A stretch of DNA of 64,000 nt, from NCBI GenBank assembly GCA_030655075.1, contig JAURWE010000058.1, positions 1-64,000 on the forward strand. Direction: 5' to 3'. Below are positions 36,659 through 45,514 of this stretch, piece by piece. The notes under the pieces were generated by a model. That model made no database searches. It was given only the letters and a program-made list of their open reading frames with translations, and was not told where the DNA came from. A program made the translations under genes and the position numbers. How positions within the stretch are numbered: the first letter of the stretch is position 1; every line of letters starts with the position of its first letter. The DNA is from Pararhizobium sp. (GTDB taxonomy: Bacteria; Pseudomonadota; Alphaproteobacteria; Rhizobiales; Rhizobiaceae).

Positions 36659-37090
36659 TCAGCGCGGCGGATGATCGAAACCGCCCATGCGGCAGACTTC
36701 GATCCATTCGTCCTCCGTCACCGGCTGCACGGATAGCCGCATCGAGGTAACCAGCGCCATGTTGGCCAACTTCGGGTTTGCCTTAATGTCCTTCAGCGTC
36801 ACCGGCTTTGGGACATCCATGACCGCACGGATATCAACACAGTCCCAGCGCGCATCGCCGTCCGCAGTGGAGTCCGGGTGCGAAAGTGCACAGACCTCGC
36901 TGATACCGACGATCTCGAGACCTTCGTTTGAATGGTAGAAGAAGCCCTTGTCGCCGATCTGCATGCTGCGCATATTGTTGCGCGCCAGATAGTTCCGCAC
37001 GCCGGTCCATGCTGTGCCCTTGGCACCGGCATCCTTCTGCATCTTCCAGGACCATGTGGACGGTTCGGATTTGTAGAGCCAGAACGCCAT
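36659..37090 (-). CDS. EVE domain protein (PUA-like)
   Basis: 143 residues, MAFWLYKSEPSTWSWKMQKDAG at the start, then GVRNYLARNNMRSMQIGDKGFFYHSN and DIKANPKLANMALVTSMRLSVQPVT. EVE domains have a PUA-like fold and are thought to bind modified nucleobases in RNA or DNA. The start is ATG 37090, with GGAGG seven bases upstream; that site lies inside the end of the YciI gene, whose stop overlaps this start, so translation is coupled. Nearness to tsaD, a tRNA-modification gene, suits an RNA role but does not prove it. Confidence 0.88.
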   Translation of the reverse strand: MAFWLYKSEPSTWSWKMQKDAGAKGTAWTGVRNYLARNNMRSMQIGDKGFFYHSNEGLEIVGISEVCALSHPDSTADGDARWDCVDIRAVMDVPKPVTLKDIKANPKLANMALVTSMRLSVQPVTEDEWIEVCRMGGFDHPPR

Positions 37091-37092
37091 TC

Positions 37093-37386
37093 TCACGCCT
37101 CCGGGTTGTTGAAGACCCAGTTCCAGGGCTTGATATCGACAGAGGCGAACAGACCCGCCTTGGCATAGGGATCGGCCGCCGACAGCGCCTGTGCATCCTC
37201 TATCGTCTCAGCCTTCACGACCACGAGACTACCATTCGGCTTGCTTTCGGCGTCAAGAAACGGCCCGGCAAATTTCAATGTGCCGGCATCATTGAGACCG
37301 TTGAGCCAGGCCACATGTTCAGGCCGTGCATCCATGCGGACCTGGAGCGAATTCGGTTTGTCGGTGCAGAGAAAGGCAAAAAGCAT
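37093..37386 (-). CDS. YciI-like protein (YCII-related domain)
   Basis: 97 residues from ATG 37386 (MLFAFLCTDKPNSLQVRMDARPEHVAWL), with GGAG six bases upstream; an ATG at 37398 would add four residues. The conserved YCII pattern includes the His in RPEHVAWL and GPFLDAESKPNGSLVVVKAE and DPYAKAGLFASVDIKPW. The family has a dimeric alpha-beta barrel fold; its enzymatic role is uncertain. It lies between gpsA (27 bp) and the EVE gene. Confidence 0.88.
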   Translation of the reverse strand: MLFAFLCTDKPNSLQVRMDARPEHVAWLNGLNDAGTLKFAGPFLDAESKPNGSLVVVKAETIEDAQALSAADPYAKAGLFASVDIKPWNWVFNNPEA

Positions 37387-37413
37387 GAAAGGCTCCATCG
37401 TCCTGTTATCGGT

Positions 37414-38400
37414 TCATTCCTGGGTGATCGGCCGCGACATCAGGCCCTTGAGCGCCGAGGCGACATCGAGCCGCCCCTCGATGATCGCGGCGATCGCCTG
37501 CGTCACCGGCATATCGATGCCGCGATCCGTCGCAACCCGTGCCGCGACACCGGCCGCAAACGCGCCCTCGACAAGTTCGCCAGACTTCGACGCCGTGCCG
37601 TTTTGGCCGATCGCGATGCCGAAGCGCAAATTGCGCGACTGGCGGCTGGTTGCCGTGAGAACCAGATCACCGAGACCGGACAACCCGCTGACGGTTTCCG
37701 CCTGACCACCATGAACACCAACGAACCGCGACAACTCTGCAAGACCCCGCGAAATCAGCGCCGCCCGGGCCGATTCGCCCAGCCCAGCCCCTTCGACAAT
37801 GCCACAGGCGATGGCCAGCACGTTTTTCAACGCTCCGCCGAGTTGAACGCCGATCCGGTCGGCAGATGGGTAGAGCCGGAATGTAGCACCGGAAATCACA
37901 CCGGCCAGATCGGCGGCATGCGCGGCGTCATCGGCGGCAATCACCATGGCCGTCGGCAATCCCTTGGCGATATCCGCAGCAAAACCGGGGCCGGAAAGAA
38001 CCGCAATCGAATGACCCGGCAGTTTTTCGGCGAGAACGTCGGTCAGCAGACGGCCTGACGCCTTTTCCATTCCCTTGGCGCAGATAACCACAGTCGCGTC
38101 GGCAGACAGATAGGGCGAAAGCAATTGCGCCGCCTCGACCTGCGCCTGCGACGGCATTGCGAACAGCACGATATCGGCACGGCGCAGCACGCCCGGATCG
38201 TTCGACACCATCAGCGTTTTCGGCAGATCGATACCCGGCAGCACCGGTTCGTTGCGGCCGCTCTCTAGAATGGCCGCAACCACCTCCTGGCGCCGCGCCA
38301 GCAGGGTCACCGGCACTTTGCCGGTCTGCGCGATGACGGCGGCAAGTGCTGTGCCGAACGCACCCGAACCGACGACGGCGATGCGATGCTGCGCGCTCAT
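37414..38400 (-). CDS. gpsA: Glycerol-3-phosphate dehydrogenase [NAD(P)+]
   Basis: 328 residues. NAD-binding VVGSGAFGTALAAVIAQTG (9-27), VICAKGMEK, the catalytic lysine in QLGGALKNVLAIACGI, and SGLGDLVLTATSRQSRN. It makes sn-glycerol-3-phosphate for phospholipid synthesis. Its ATG overlaps the tsaD stop by four bases, so the two are translationally coupled. Confidence 0.96.
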   Translation of the reverse strand: MSAQHRIAVVGSGAFGTALAAVIAQTGKVPVTLLARRQEVVAAILESGRNEPVLPGIDLPKTLMVSNDPGVLRRADIVLFAMPSQAQVEAAQLLSPYLSADATVVICAKGMEKASGRLLTDVLAEKLPGHSIAVLSGPGFAADIAKGLPTAMVIAADDAAHAADLAGVISGATFRLYPSADRIGVQLGGALKNVLAIACGIVEGAGLGESARAALISRGLAELSRFVGVHGGQAETVSGLSGLGDLVLTATSRQSRNLRFGIAIGQNGTASKSGELVEGAFAAGVAARVATDRGIDMPVTQAIAAIIEGRLDVASALKGLMSRPITQE

Positions 38401-39491
38401 GCCTTGGCTCCCCGCTTACCGAAGCCGATCAGCGTTTCGGCGGAACTGTCGAGCGGCCAGCGCGAGCGCGGAGACACATCAAGCGGATCGGCTTGGAAAG
38501 CGAGCGCCATGCGCTCGGCGCCCGCCCAAGCGATCATCGCGGCATTGTCGGTGCACAGCGCCAGCGGCGGCGCGATGAAGGTGAACCGGTGTTTGGCGCA
38601 AAGATCGAGCAACGTCTGGCGGATCATCTGGTTGGCGGCAACACCGCCGGCAACGACCAGCACGGGATTGGCGATGGTGCCCAGCTCGCGCCGGAAGCGC
38701 TCCAGCCCACGGCCGATCCGGTCCTGCATCGTCCGCGAAATCGCCTTCTGGAACGAGGCGCAGATATCGGCGACATCCCCGTCCGTCAGCGGTTCGATCG
38801 ACTGGGCCGCCTGCCGCACGGCCGTCTTCAGGCCGGAGAACGAAAAATCGAGCCGGGCCTCGCCGACCAGCGGCCGGGGCAGGGAAAACCGGTCCGGATT
38901 GCCGTTCAGCGCGGCACGCTCGACGGCCGGTCCGCCCGGATAGGGAAGACCCAAGAGCTTTGCGGTTTTGTCAAAAGCCTCACCCAACGCATCGTCGATC
39001 GTCGTGCCCCAGCGCTCATAATCGCCGACGCCTTTGACCAAAACGAGCTGCGTATGGCCGCCGGACACCAGCAGCATCAGATAGGGGAAGACCACATTGT
39101 CCGTCAGCCGCGCCGTCAGCGCATGGCCTTCCAGATGGTTGATCGCATAGAGCGGCTTGCCGGTCGCCCGGGCAATCGCCTTGCCGGTCATCAGCCCGAC
39201 CAGCAACCCGCCGATGAGGCCGGGGCCACTCGTCGCAGCGATGGCGTCGATCTCGGCCAAGGGCACACCGGAGCGCAGGATCGCCTCTTCGATCAGCGTG
39301 TCCAGCGCCTCCACATGAGCGCGCGCGGCAATCTCGGGAACGACGCCGCCATAGGCGCTGTGCTCTTCCAACTGGCTGAGAACGACATCGCTCAGGATGC
39401 GGCCGGAGCCGTCCTCGTCGCGCAAAACCACAGCGGCGGCTGTTTCGTCACAGCTCGTCTCAAGGCCAAGAACACGAAGCGGGGCTTTCAT
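38397..39491 (-). CDS. tsaD: tRNA N6-adenosine threonylcarbamoyltransferase
   Basis: 364 residues of the Kae1/TsaD/Qri7 family. LGLETSCDETAAAVV at the N terminus, AINHLEGHALTARL with the metal-binding His pair, LMLLVSGGHTQLVLVKG, and a late TDNAAMIAWAG. It makes the t6A37 modification of ANN-decoding tRNAs with TsaB, TsaE and TsaC, none of which is in the window. It is divergent from hemC across 73 bp and heads the tsaD-gpsA-YciI-EVE-methyltransferase run. Confidence 0.96.
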   Translation of the reverse strand: MKAPLRVLGLETSCDETAAAVVLRDEDGSGRILSDVVLSQLEEHSAYGGVVPEIAARAHVEALDTLIEEAILRSGVPLAEIDAIAATSGPGLIGGLLVGLMTGKAIARATGKPLYAINHLEGHALTARLTDNVVFPYLMLLVSGGHTQLVLVKGVGDYERWGTTIDDALGEAFDKTAKLLGLPYPGGPAVERAALNGNPDRFSLPRPLVGEARLDFSFSGLKTAVRQAAQSIEPLTDGDVADICASFQKAISRTMQDRIGRGLERFRRELGTIANPVLVVAGGVAANQMIRQTLLDLCAKHRFTFIAPPLALCTDNAAMIAWAGAERMALAFQADPLDVSPRSRWPLDSSAETLIGFGKRGAKA

Positions 39492-39564
39492 CAGCGAGAC
39501 TCAAACATTGCGATGGACGGGAAACCTGTTTACGAGGACTTCCGGTAACAACGGATCACGGCGG

Positions 39565-40494
39565 ATGCAAACAAAACCTTTCCGGATCGGCACGCGCGCC
39601 AGCCCCCTGGCGCTGGCACAGGCCCATGAGACACGCGACCGGCTGGTCATCGCCCATGGCCTGGCGCCGGAAATGTTCGAGATCGTCGTCCTGTCGACCA
39701 AGGGCGACCGGATCACGGACCGGTCTCTGTCCGAGATCGGCGGCAAGGGTCTGTTCACAGAAGAAATCGAGGCAAAGTTGATTTCCGGCGAGTTGGATTT
39801 CGCCGTGCATTCCGCCAAGGACATGGCGACGAAACTGCCCGAAGGCCTGTTCCTCTCCGCCTTCCTGCCGCGCGAAGACATCCGCGATGCCTTTATCGGC
39901 CGCACGGTCGAACATCTGATGGATCTGCATCACGGTGCCACCGTCGGTTCCTCGTCGCTCAGGCGCCAGGCGCTGATCCGGCGGCTGCGGCCGGATATAA
40001 ACGTCATCACCTTTCGCGGACTGGTCGATACCCGCCTGCGCAAGCTCGATGAAGGCCAGGTCGATGCGACGCTTCTGGCCTATGCCGGACTGAAACGCCT
40101 CGGCAAGACCGACATACCGACGGAAATCCTCGATCTGGAAAGCTTCCCCCCGGCCCCGGCGCAAGGCGCCATCTGCATCGAAAGCCGCATCGGTGATCAT
40201 CGTGTCCACGAGTTGCTGGAGCCGATCAACGATACGCGGACGCACGACACGGTCTCCTGCGAGCGTGCCTTTCTGGAGGTCCTCGATGGCTCCTGCCGCA
40301 CGCCAATCGCCGGTTACGCGGTTTCGGATGGCGCGGCCCTGCGGTTCTCCGGCACCATCCTGACGCCCGACGGCAGCATCTTCCATGACATTGTCGTCGA
40401 TGGCGGCGTGGCCGACGCCGTGTCGCTGGGTCGAAAAGCCGGAGAACTGGTCCGCAGCAAGGCCGGACCCCAATTCTTCGACGGCTGGTCTTGA
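39565..40494 (+). CDS. hemC: Porphobilinogen deaminase (hydroxymethylbilane synthase)
   Basis: 309 residues from ATG 39565 (MQTKPFRIGTRASPLALAQAHETRDRL). Seen: STKGDRITDRSLSEIGGKGLFTEEIE, VHSAKDMATKLPEGL, GSSSLRRQAL, and the cofactor cysteine in VLDGSCRTPIAGYA that carries the dipyrromethane. It makes the linear tetrapyrrole for heme and cobalamin. hemD follows after three bases. Confidence 0.96.
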   Translation: MQTKPFRIGTRASPLALAQAHETRDRLVIAHGLAPEMFEIVVLSTKGDRITDRSLSEIGGKGLFTEEIEAKLISGELDFAVHSAKDMATKLPEGLFLSAFLPREDIRDAFIGRTVEHLMDLHHGATVGSSSLRRQALIRRLRPDINVITFRGLVDTRLRKLDEGQVDATLLAYAGLKRLGKTDIPTEILDLESFPPAPAQGAICIESRIGDHRVHELLEPINDTRTHDTVSCERAFLEVLDGSCRTPIAGYAVSDGAALRFSGTILTPDGSIFHDIVVDGGVADAVSLGRKAGELVRSKAGPQFFDGWS

Positions 40495-40497
40495 GCC

Positions 40498-41208
40498 ATG
40501 GCCCGCGTGCTGGTGACGCGCCCGCAACCGGCAGCCGCCAGAACGGCAGCCAAGCTCGCCTCTCTTGGCCACCAGCCCATTGTCCTGCCCCTCGCCGAAG
40601 CGCTGCATGATCTCTCCGCCGCCCGCGACGGTCTGGCGCAAAACCCGAAAGCCATAGCCCTCACCAGCGCCGAGGCCATTCGTGTTCTGGCAAAGCTCGG
40701 CACCGGCCTGCAGCCTTTCCTGGCCACCCCCCTGTTTGCAGTCGGCACGGCCACAGCGGAGGCTGCCCGTTCTCTTGGCTTCAAGACGGTCCTGACAGGG
40801 CCTGGCACAGGCGAAGGACTGGCCCGGCTGGTGCTCAAGAAGACTCCGGCACCCCTCCTGTATCTGGCAGGGACACCGCGCTCATCCGGGTTCGAAGAGG
40901 CCTTGATCCTGGTCGGGCGGCAGATCACGATCCGTGAGTGTTACAAGATGATCGACATCGACCATCCTCCCGGGACGCTTGAAACGATTTTTGCTGGAAG
41001 CCCTCCTTACGCCGTGTTGCTCTACTCTCCCGAAACGGCCCGCCGTTTCTTTAGTCTCGATGTTTTGAAGGAATCACCTCAAAAACTGGAGAGTACCCGG
41101 CTTCTCTGCATCAGCGACGCCGTTGCCCGCGTCGTGCCTTCTGCCTTCGACAGCGCGATCTCGGTCAGCCTTAATCCTGACGAAGCCAGCCTTCTTGGCT
41201 TGCTTTGA
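40498..41208 (+). CDS. hemD: Uroporphyrinogen-III synthase
   Basis: 236 residues, weakly conserved as is usual for HemD. MARVLVTRPQPAAARTAAKLASLGHQPIVLPL begins the first lobe, TSAEAIRVLA and LFAVGTATAEAARSLGF follow, with LYLAGTPRSSGFEEAL and VLLYSPETARRFF in the second lobe. It closes hydroxymethylbilane to uroporphyrinogen III. Directly after hemC; the order and length make the call safe. Confidence 0.93.
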   Translation: MARVLVTRPQPAAARTAAKLASLGHQPIVLPLAEALHDLSAARDGLAQNPKAIALTSAEAIRVLAKLGTGLQPFLATPLFAVGTATAEAARSLGFKTVLTGPGTGEGLARLVLKKTPAPLLYLAGTPRSSGFEEALILVGRQITIRECYKMIDIDHPPGTLETIFAGSPPYAVLLYSPETARRFFSLDVLKESPQKLESTRLLCISDAVARVVPSAFDSAISVSLNPDEASLLGLL

Positions 41209-41300
41209 CGCTTTTGGAACCAATTTTGATGAGAGGGCTTTCCCTACTCCCGAAGCCTGACTAGGTTTAGCAACAAGACACGCAACGTGAAGAGGCCAAC

Positions 41301-42551
41301 ATGGTATCGGGAAACCCGCCACGTCATTCGAAATCCGACAAGGATCCGGTGACAATCGAGCTTGAGGCCAACAAGACGGCAGCCGACGAAGCGCAGGATC
41401 TTGCCAACCGCTCCAGCGTCACCGATGAACCCGACGACATCGCAGCCACCGAAGAGCAGAGCGAAACCAGCACCGCCAATTCGGATGAGACCCCAAACCC
41501 TGCCCAAAGCGAACCGGCTTCCGAAACGGCCGCCGCCGCCTTCAGCGAAGAGCCCGCAGCCGCATCCGCATTCGAGAAAAAACCGCAGCCGGCGTCCACA
41601 TCCAGTTCGTTTGCCGCCGGTATCCTCGGCGGCCTGATCGCGCTGGCCGCCGCCGGTGGGCTGCAATATGCGGGCATTCTGTCCTCGCTCGGCCCCGGCA
41701 GCGACAACAGCGCCAGCCAACAGGCACTCAAAAGCGACGTCGCCACCATCAAGGCCGAACTTGCCAAGGCGCCAGCACCGGCAGGCAATGTCGATCTGAC
41801 GCCACTGGAACAGCGCATTGCCGGCATCGAGCAGAAGCTGGCGGAAGCCCCGGCAGCCGGCAGCGGTGCGCCCACCGACATTTCGGCTCTCGAAGCGACA
41901 ATTGCCAATCTGACGGCAGAGCTCGATACACTGAAACGTGCGCTCGCCGACACCGGCAAGCAGCAGGAAACCGTGAAAACCGAAATCGACCAGCGGCTCG
42001 ACGCTGCTGAACAGAAGCTCAGCGAGCCGAGCAACGATGCAAAAATGGCCCGTGCCGTTGCCGCAGCCGCGCTGAAGACGGCCATCGAGCGCGGTGGACC
42101 ATTTCTGGCCGAACTCGACGCGCTTGCCAGCGTCGCACCTGATGACGCTGCCGTGGCTGCACTGCGCGCCGATGCCGCTACCGGCGTGCCGTCCCGTGCC
42201 GATCTGGCAAAATCCTTCTCCGAAACGGCCAACACGATGCTGGACGCCCTTGCCGACACGGGCGCGGAAGCCGGTGTTTTCGACCGCCTGATGAACAGCG
42301 CCTCGTCGCTGGTCCGGGTGCGCCCGGTCGGCAATATCGAGGGTGAGAGCCCGGACGCCGTCATCGCCCGCATCGAGAACAAGATCGTCAATGGCGATCT
42401 CAAGGGTGCCTCTCTGGAATGGGAAGCCCTGCCGGAAAAGGCGCGCACCGCCGGCGCCGATTTCAAGAGCGTGCTTGATCGCCGCATCAAGGCCGAGGAA
42501 CTGGTCGGGTCCAGCGTTTCTGGCGCCCTGTCCAGCGGCAACCAGGGCTGA
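41301..42551 (+). CDS. Mitofilin/Mic60-like inner-membrane protein (COG4223)
   Basis: 416 residues. The N-terminal 100 are acidic, Ser/Ala/Glu-rich and probably disordered; a transmembrane helix spans about 104-126 (FAAGILGGLIALAAAGGL); a long coiled-coil region (about 140-260) follows; and a helical C-terminal domain of about 130 residues resembles the mitofilin signature. In alphaproteobacteria Mic60 homologues beside hem genes are thought to shape the inner membrane, as mitochondrial Mic60 shapes cristae; this is established for some species and inferred here. It lies between hemD (92 bp) and hemY. Confidence 0.88.
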   Translation: MVSGNPPRHSKSDKDPVTIELEANKTAADEAQDLANRSSVTDEPDDIAATEEQSETSTANSDETPNPAQSEPASETAAAAFSEEPAAASAFEKKPQPASTSSSFAAGILGGLIALAAAGGLQYAGILSSLGPGSDNSASQQALKSDVATIKAELAKAPAPAGNVDLTPLEQRIAGIEQKLAEAPAAGSGAPTDISALEATIANLTAELDTLKRALADTGKQQETVKTEIDQRLDAAEQKLSEPSNDAKMARAVAAAALKTAIERGGPFLAELDALASVAPDDAAVAALRADAATGVPSRADLAKSFSETANTMLDALADTGAEAGVFDRLMNSASSLVRVRPVGNIEGESPDAVIARIENKIVNGDLKGASLEWEALPEKARTAGADFKSVLDRRIKAEELVGSSVSGALSSGNQG

Positions 42552-42562
42552 GGAGCACACAT

Positions 42563-44206
42563 ATGGTCAGAATCCTGGTTTTCATTCTTCTCGTGCTCGC
42601 ACTCGGTACCGGCTTTGCTTGGCTGGCAGACCGCCCGGGCGAACTCGCCGTTACCTGGCAGGGCAGGCTCTATGAAATGGAGCTGATTACGGCTGCCACC
42701 GCCTTCGTCGCGCTGCTCGTTGCGGTCCTGCTGACGCTGTGGATCGTCCGCGTCGTCTGGACCTCGCCGCAGTCCGTCACGCGCTTTTTCCGCGCCCGCA
42801 AACGCGACCGCGGCTACCAGGCCCTGTCGACCGGCTTGATTGCTGCCGGTGCCGGTGACGCGGTGCTTGCCCGCAAGATGAGCGCCCGCACCAAGGGCCT
42901 GCTGCGCGCCGATCAGGAACCCCTGATGCATCTGCTGGAAGCGCAAGCCGCCCTCATTGAAGGCCGGCACGACGAAGCCCGCAAGAAATTCGAAGCCATG
43001 GCCGACGATCCCGAAACACGCGAACTTGGCCTGCGCGGTCTCTATCTCGAGGCAAAACGCCTCGGCGCCAACGAAGCCGCCCGGCAATACGCCGAACGCG
43101 CCGCCGACAAGGCGCCGCATCTGTCCTGGGCAGCGCTCGCAACGCTTGACCACCGCAGCCAGACCGGCCAGTGGGATGAAGCTATCCGCCTTCTCGACCA
43201 GAGCCGCCTGTCGCACGTCATCGACAAGCCGGAGGCCGACCGCAAGAAAGCCGTTCTCCTGACCGCGCGCGCCCATGAAAAACTCGAAGCCGATCCAAAA
43301 GGCGCCCGCGACGACGCGCTGGCAGCCCTGAAGCTGTCAGACACACTGGTGCCCGCAGCGCTCATCGCCGCCAAAGCGCTGTTTCGTGAAGACAATCTGC
43401 GCAAAGGAGCCTCCGTTCTCGACAAGGTCTGGCGCCAGGAGCCGCATCCGGAAATCGGTTATCTTTACGTTCTCGCCCGCAGCGGTGATTCCGCCATGGA
43501 CCGTCTGAAGCGGGCCGAAAAGCTTGAAGGCATGAAGCCCAACAATGCCGAAGCTTTGGCCATCGTCGCTCAGGCTGCCCTCGATGCGCGCCAGCTGCCG
43601 CTGGCCCGCGCCAAGGCCGAAGCGGCCGCACGCCTGGCGCCGCGTGAAAGCGTCTTCCTGCTTCTGGCCGATATCGAGGAGGCCGACACCGGCGACCAAG
43701 GCCGTATTCGCCACTGGCTCAATCAGGCCCTGAAGGCGCCGCGTGATCCGGCCTGGACGGCGGACGGCATCACCTCACCGGACTGGCTGCCGGTTTCCCC
43801 TGTCACCGGGCGCCTCGATGCCTTCGAATGGAAACAGCCGGTCAGCCAGATCGCCGGTCCCGTTGAAGACGGATCGATCGACGCCGGCGATGCCGCCATC
43901 CGCAGTCTTCCGCCGGTTACGCGCTCGGTCGAGCCCATTGTCGTGGCGGAGACCAAACAGGCCAATCCCGAACCTGCAAAGCAGCCTCTGACGATTGAGG
44001 CCGAAAAACCTTTGGTGAAAGCTGTAGAAGTTCCCGTCAAAGCCGTCGAAGAGGAGGTGCCCGCCGTGCCGGTGATTGCCGCCAAACCAAAGGAACAATC
44101 GAAGGCCGAGACCGTCGTCGAGCCGTTCTTCGGTCGCCCGCCCGATGATCCCGGCGTTCGCGCCGGCAGCAAGCCCGAGGAAAAAGCCAACTTCCGCCTT
44201 TTCTGA
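42563..44206 (+). CDS. HemY-like membrane TPR protein
   Basis: 547 residues. Two N-terminal transmembrane segments (about 2-20 and 41-63) with the HemY_N domain, VRFFRARKRDRGYQALSTGLIAAGAGD-like after it, then TPR-type helical repeats to about residue 400 (ELGLRGLYLEAKRLGANEAARQYAERAADKAP). The last 130 residues are Pro/Val/Glu-rich and low complexity, ending FFGRPPDDPGVRAGSKPEEKANFRLF. HemY proteins are tied to late heme synthesis by gene order, with no known catalysis. It follows the Mic60 gene by 11 bp. Confidence 0.9.
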   Translation: MVRILVFILLVLALGTGFAWLADRPGELAVTWQGRLYEMELITAATAFVALLVAVLLTLWIVRVVWTSPQSVTRFFRARKRDRGYQALSTGLIAAGAGDAVLARKMSARTKGLLRADQEPLMHLLEAQAALIEGRHDEARKKFEAMADDPETRELGLRGLYLEAKRLGANEAARQYAERAADKAPHLSWAALATLDHRSQTGQWDEAIRLLDQSRLSHVIDKPEADRKKAVLLTARAHEKLEADPKGARDDALAALKLSDTLVPAALIAAKALFREDNLRKGASVLDKVWRQEPHPEIGYLYVLARSGDSAMDRLKRAEKLEGMKPNNAEALAIVAQAALDARQLPLARAKAEAAARLAPRESVFLLLADIEEADTGDQGRIRHWLNQALKAPRDPAWTADGITSPDWLPVSPVTGRLDAFEWKQPVSQIAGPVEDGSIDAGDAAIRSLPPVTRSVEPIVVAETKQANPEPAKQPLTIEAEKPLVKAVEVPVKAVEEEVPAVPVIAAKPKEQSKAETVVEPFFGRPPDDPGVRAGSKPEEKANFRLF

Positions 44207-44251
44207 CTCAAACGTCGCCAGCCCAAACCCCGATAGGATGTGACCTCCCGC

Positions 44252-44737
44252 ATGTTCGAACGTTTGCAGACCTTTCTCGCCAGCATCACTGGCTCCGAGC
44301 CTTCGCGCGCCTTCGAACCGGACGATCCACGCGTCGCGGTCATGGCGCTGTGCATCCAGGTGATGGAGGCCGACGGACAGATCAGCAAGTCCGAGCAGGT
44401 CAAGGTTCGCAGCATGATCAAGGACTATTACGCGCTCGACGACGGCGATCTCGAGGCCCTGATGGCGGCGGGACAATCGGCCGAAAGCGAGGCAATCGAT
44501 TTCTACCGCTTTACATCGGACATCAAGCGCCATCTGAATGAGGAGCAACGGATCGAGCTTGTCGGCATGTTGTGGCAGATCGTCTATGCCGATGGCGAGC
44601 GCAGCGAAATGGAGGATCACGTTATCTGGCGGATTGCGGATCTTCTTGGGGTATCCGGCCGCGACCGGATCATCAAGAGGCAGGAAGTCGCCGCCCGGAT
44701 GGAGGTTACCGGGGAGGATGCCAGCCAGGAACCCTGA
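44252..44737 (+). CDS. TerB-like (DjlA N-terminal type) protein
   Basis: 161 residues from ATG 44252 (MFERLQTFLASITGSE); GTG 44240 is an alternative. All-helical, with the paired acidic motifs VMEADGQISKSEQ and VYADGERSEMEDHVIWRIADLLG that mark the TerB fold and may bind divalent metal. It is often labelled tellurite-resistance TerB, but single TerB proteins in core clusters have no proven link to tellurite. It follows hemY by 45 bp and overlaps no other gene. Confidence 0.85.
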   Translation: MFERLQTFLASITGSEPSRAFEPDDPRVAVMALCIQVMEADGQISKSEQVKVRSMIKDYYALDDGDLEALMAAGQSAESEAIDFYRFTSDIKRHLNEEQRIELVGMLWQIVYADGERSEMEDHVIWRIADLLGVSGRDRIIKRQEVAARMEVTGEDASQEP

Positions 44738-44738
44738 C

Positions 44739-45467
44739 ATGGACAACGCTTCCGCCGAAAGACTGCTCGACAGGCCACCGATCCTGGTGGTCCTGCATCA
44801 GGAAAGCTCGAGCCCCGGCCGGGTCGGGCAGTTCCTTCACCGCATGGGATTTCCCTTGGATGTGCGCCGCCCCGTGCTGGGCGATCCGCTGCCGCGCACG
44901 CTCAAAAACCATAGCGGCGCCGTCGTCTTTGGCGGCCCGATGAGCGCCAATGACAACGAAACCTATGTTCGCGAGGAAATCGACTGGCTGGCGGTGCCGC
45001 TGTCGGAAAACCGGCCTTTCCTCGGCATCTGCCTTGGCGCCCAGATGCTGGTGCGCCATCTCGGTGGTGTGGTTGCTCCCCATGACGAAGGCCTGACGGA
45101 AATCGGCTGGTACCCGCTGGAGGCGACGGACAAAGGCAAGGCGATGATGGACTGGCCGCAGATGGTCTATCAGTTCCATCGCGAAGGTTTCGACCTGCCG
45201 GCCGGCGCCGAGCTTCTGGCTACCGGTCCGACTTACCGCAACCAGGCCTTCCGCTACGGCGAAAATGCCTGGGGTCTCCAGTTTCACGCGGAACTCACCC
45301 GGGCGATGATGCACCGCTGGGTCGTCCATGGCGCCCATCGCTTCGATTTGCCCGGTGCTCAGCACGGCAAGGCCCATCTGGATGGACGCCTGCAGCACGA
45401 CGCACCCCTGCGGGCCTGGCTGACGACGCTGCTGAAAACCGTGTTTGAAACCGGCAATCAGCGCTGA
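44739..45467 (+). CDS. Class I glutamine amidotransferase (GMP synthase-like, stand-alone)
   Basis: 242 residues from ATG 44739, one base after the terB-like stop, with AGGA upstream. The triad is Cys98 (FLGICLGAQML), His183 and Glu185 (GLQFHAEL). It has no fused synthetase domain. Stand-alone proteins of this type act as gamma-glutamyl hydrolases or supply ammonia to an unknown partner. No partner gene is adjacent. A stem-loop without T-run follows. Confidence 0.88.
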   Translation: MDNASAERLLDRPPILVVLHQESSSPGRVGQFLHRMGFPLDVRRPVLGDPLPRTLKNHSGAVVFGGPMSANDNETYVREEIDWLAVPLSENRPFLGICLGAQMLVRHLGGVVAPHDEGLTEIGWYPLEATDKGKAMMDWPQMVYQFHREGFDLPAGAELLATGPTYRNQAFRYGENAWGLQFHAELTRAMMHRWVVHGAHRFDLPGAQHGKAHLDGRLQHDAPLRAWLTTLLKTVFETGNQR

Positions 45468-45479
45468 GGCTGCAACGCC

Positions 45480-45499
45480 GCGCGTCAGATATGACGCGC
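45480..45499. terminator. Strong hairpin between convergent genes
   Basis: GCGCGTCA (45480-45487), GATA loop, TGACGCGC (45492-45499), a perfect 8-bp stem, in the 47-bp gap between the convergent amidotransferase and MFS genes. There is no T-run on either side. Position suggests it ends both transcripts. Confidence 0.45.
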
Positions 45500-45514
45500 A
45501 AGGGTCGCTGCAAC

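Noticed and set aside
41324..43276. A 650-codon minus-strand frame opposite the Mic60-like and HemY-like genes
   Set aside because: Low-complexity Ser/Ala/Arg sequence generated by the Ala/Glu/Lys codons of the real genes; it contains no domain.
44252..44737. The TerB-like gene as part of a tellurite-resistance or phage-defence ter operon
   Set aside because: No terA, terC, terD or terZ gene is present; the neighbours are hem and mic60 genes.
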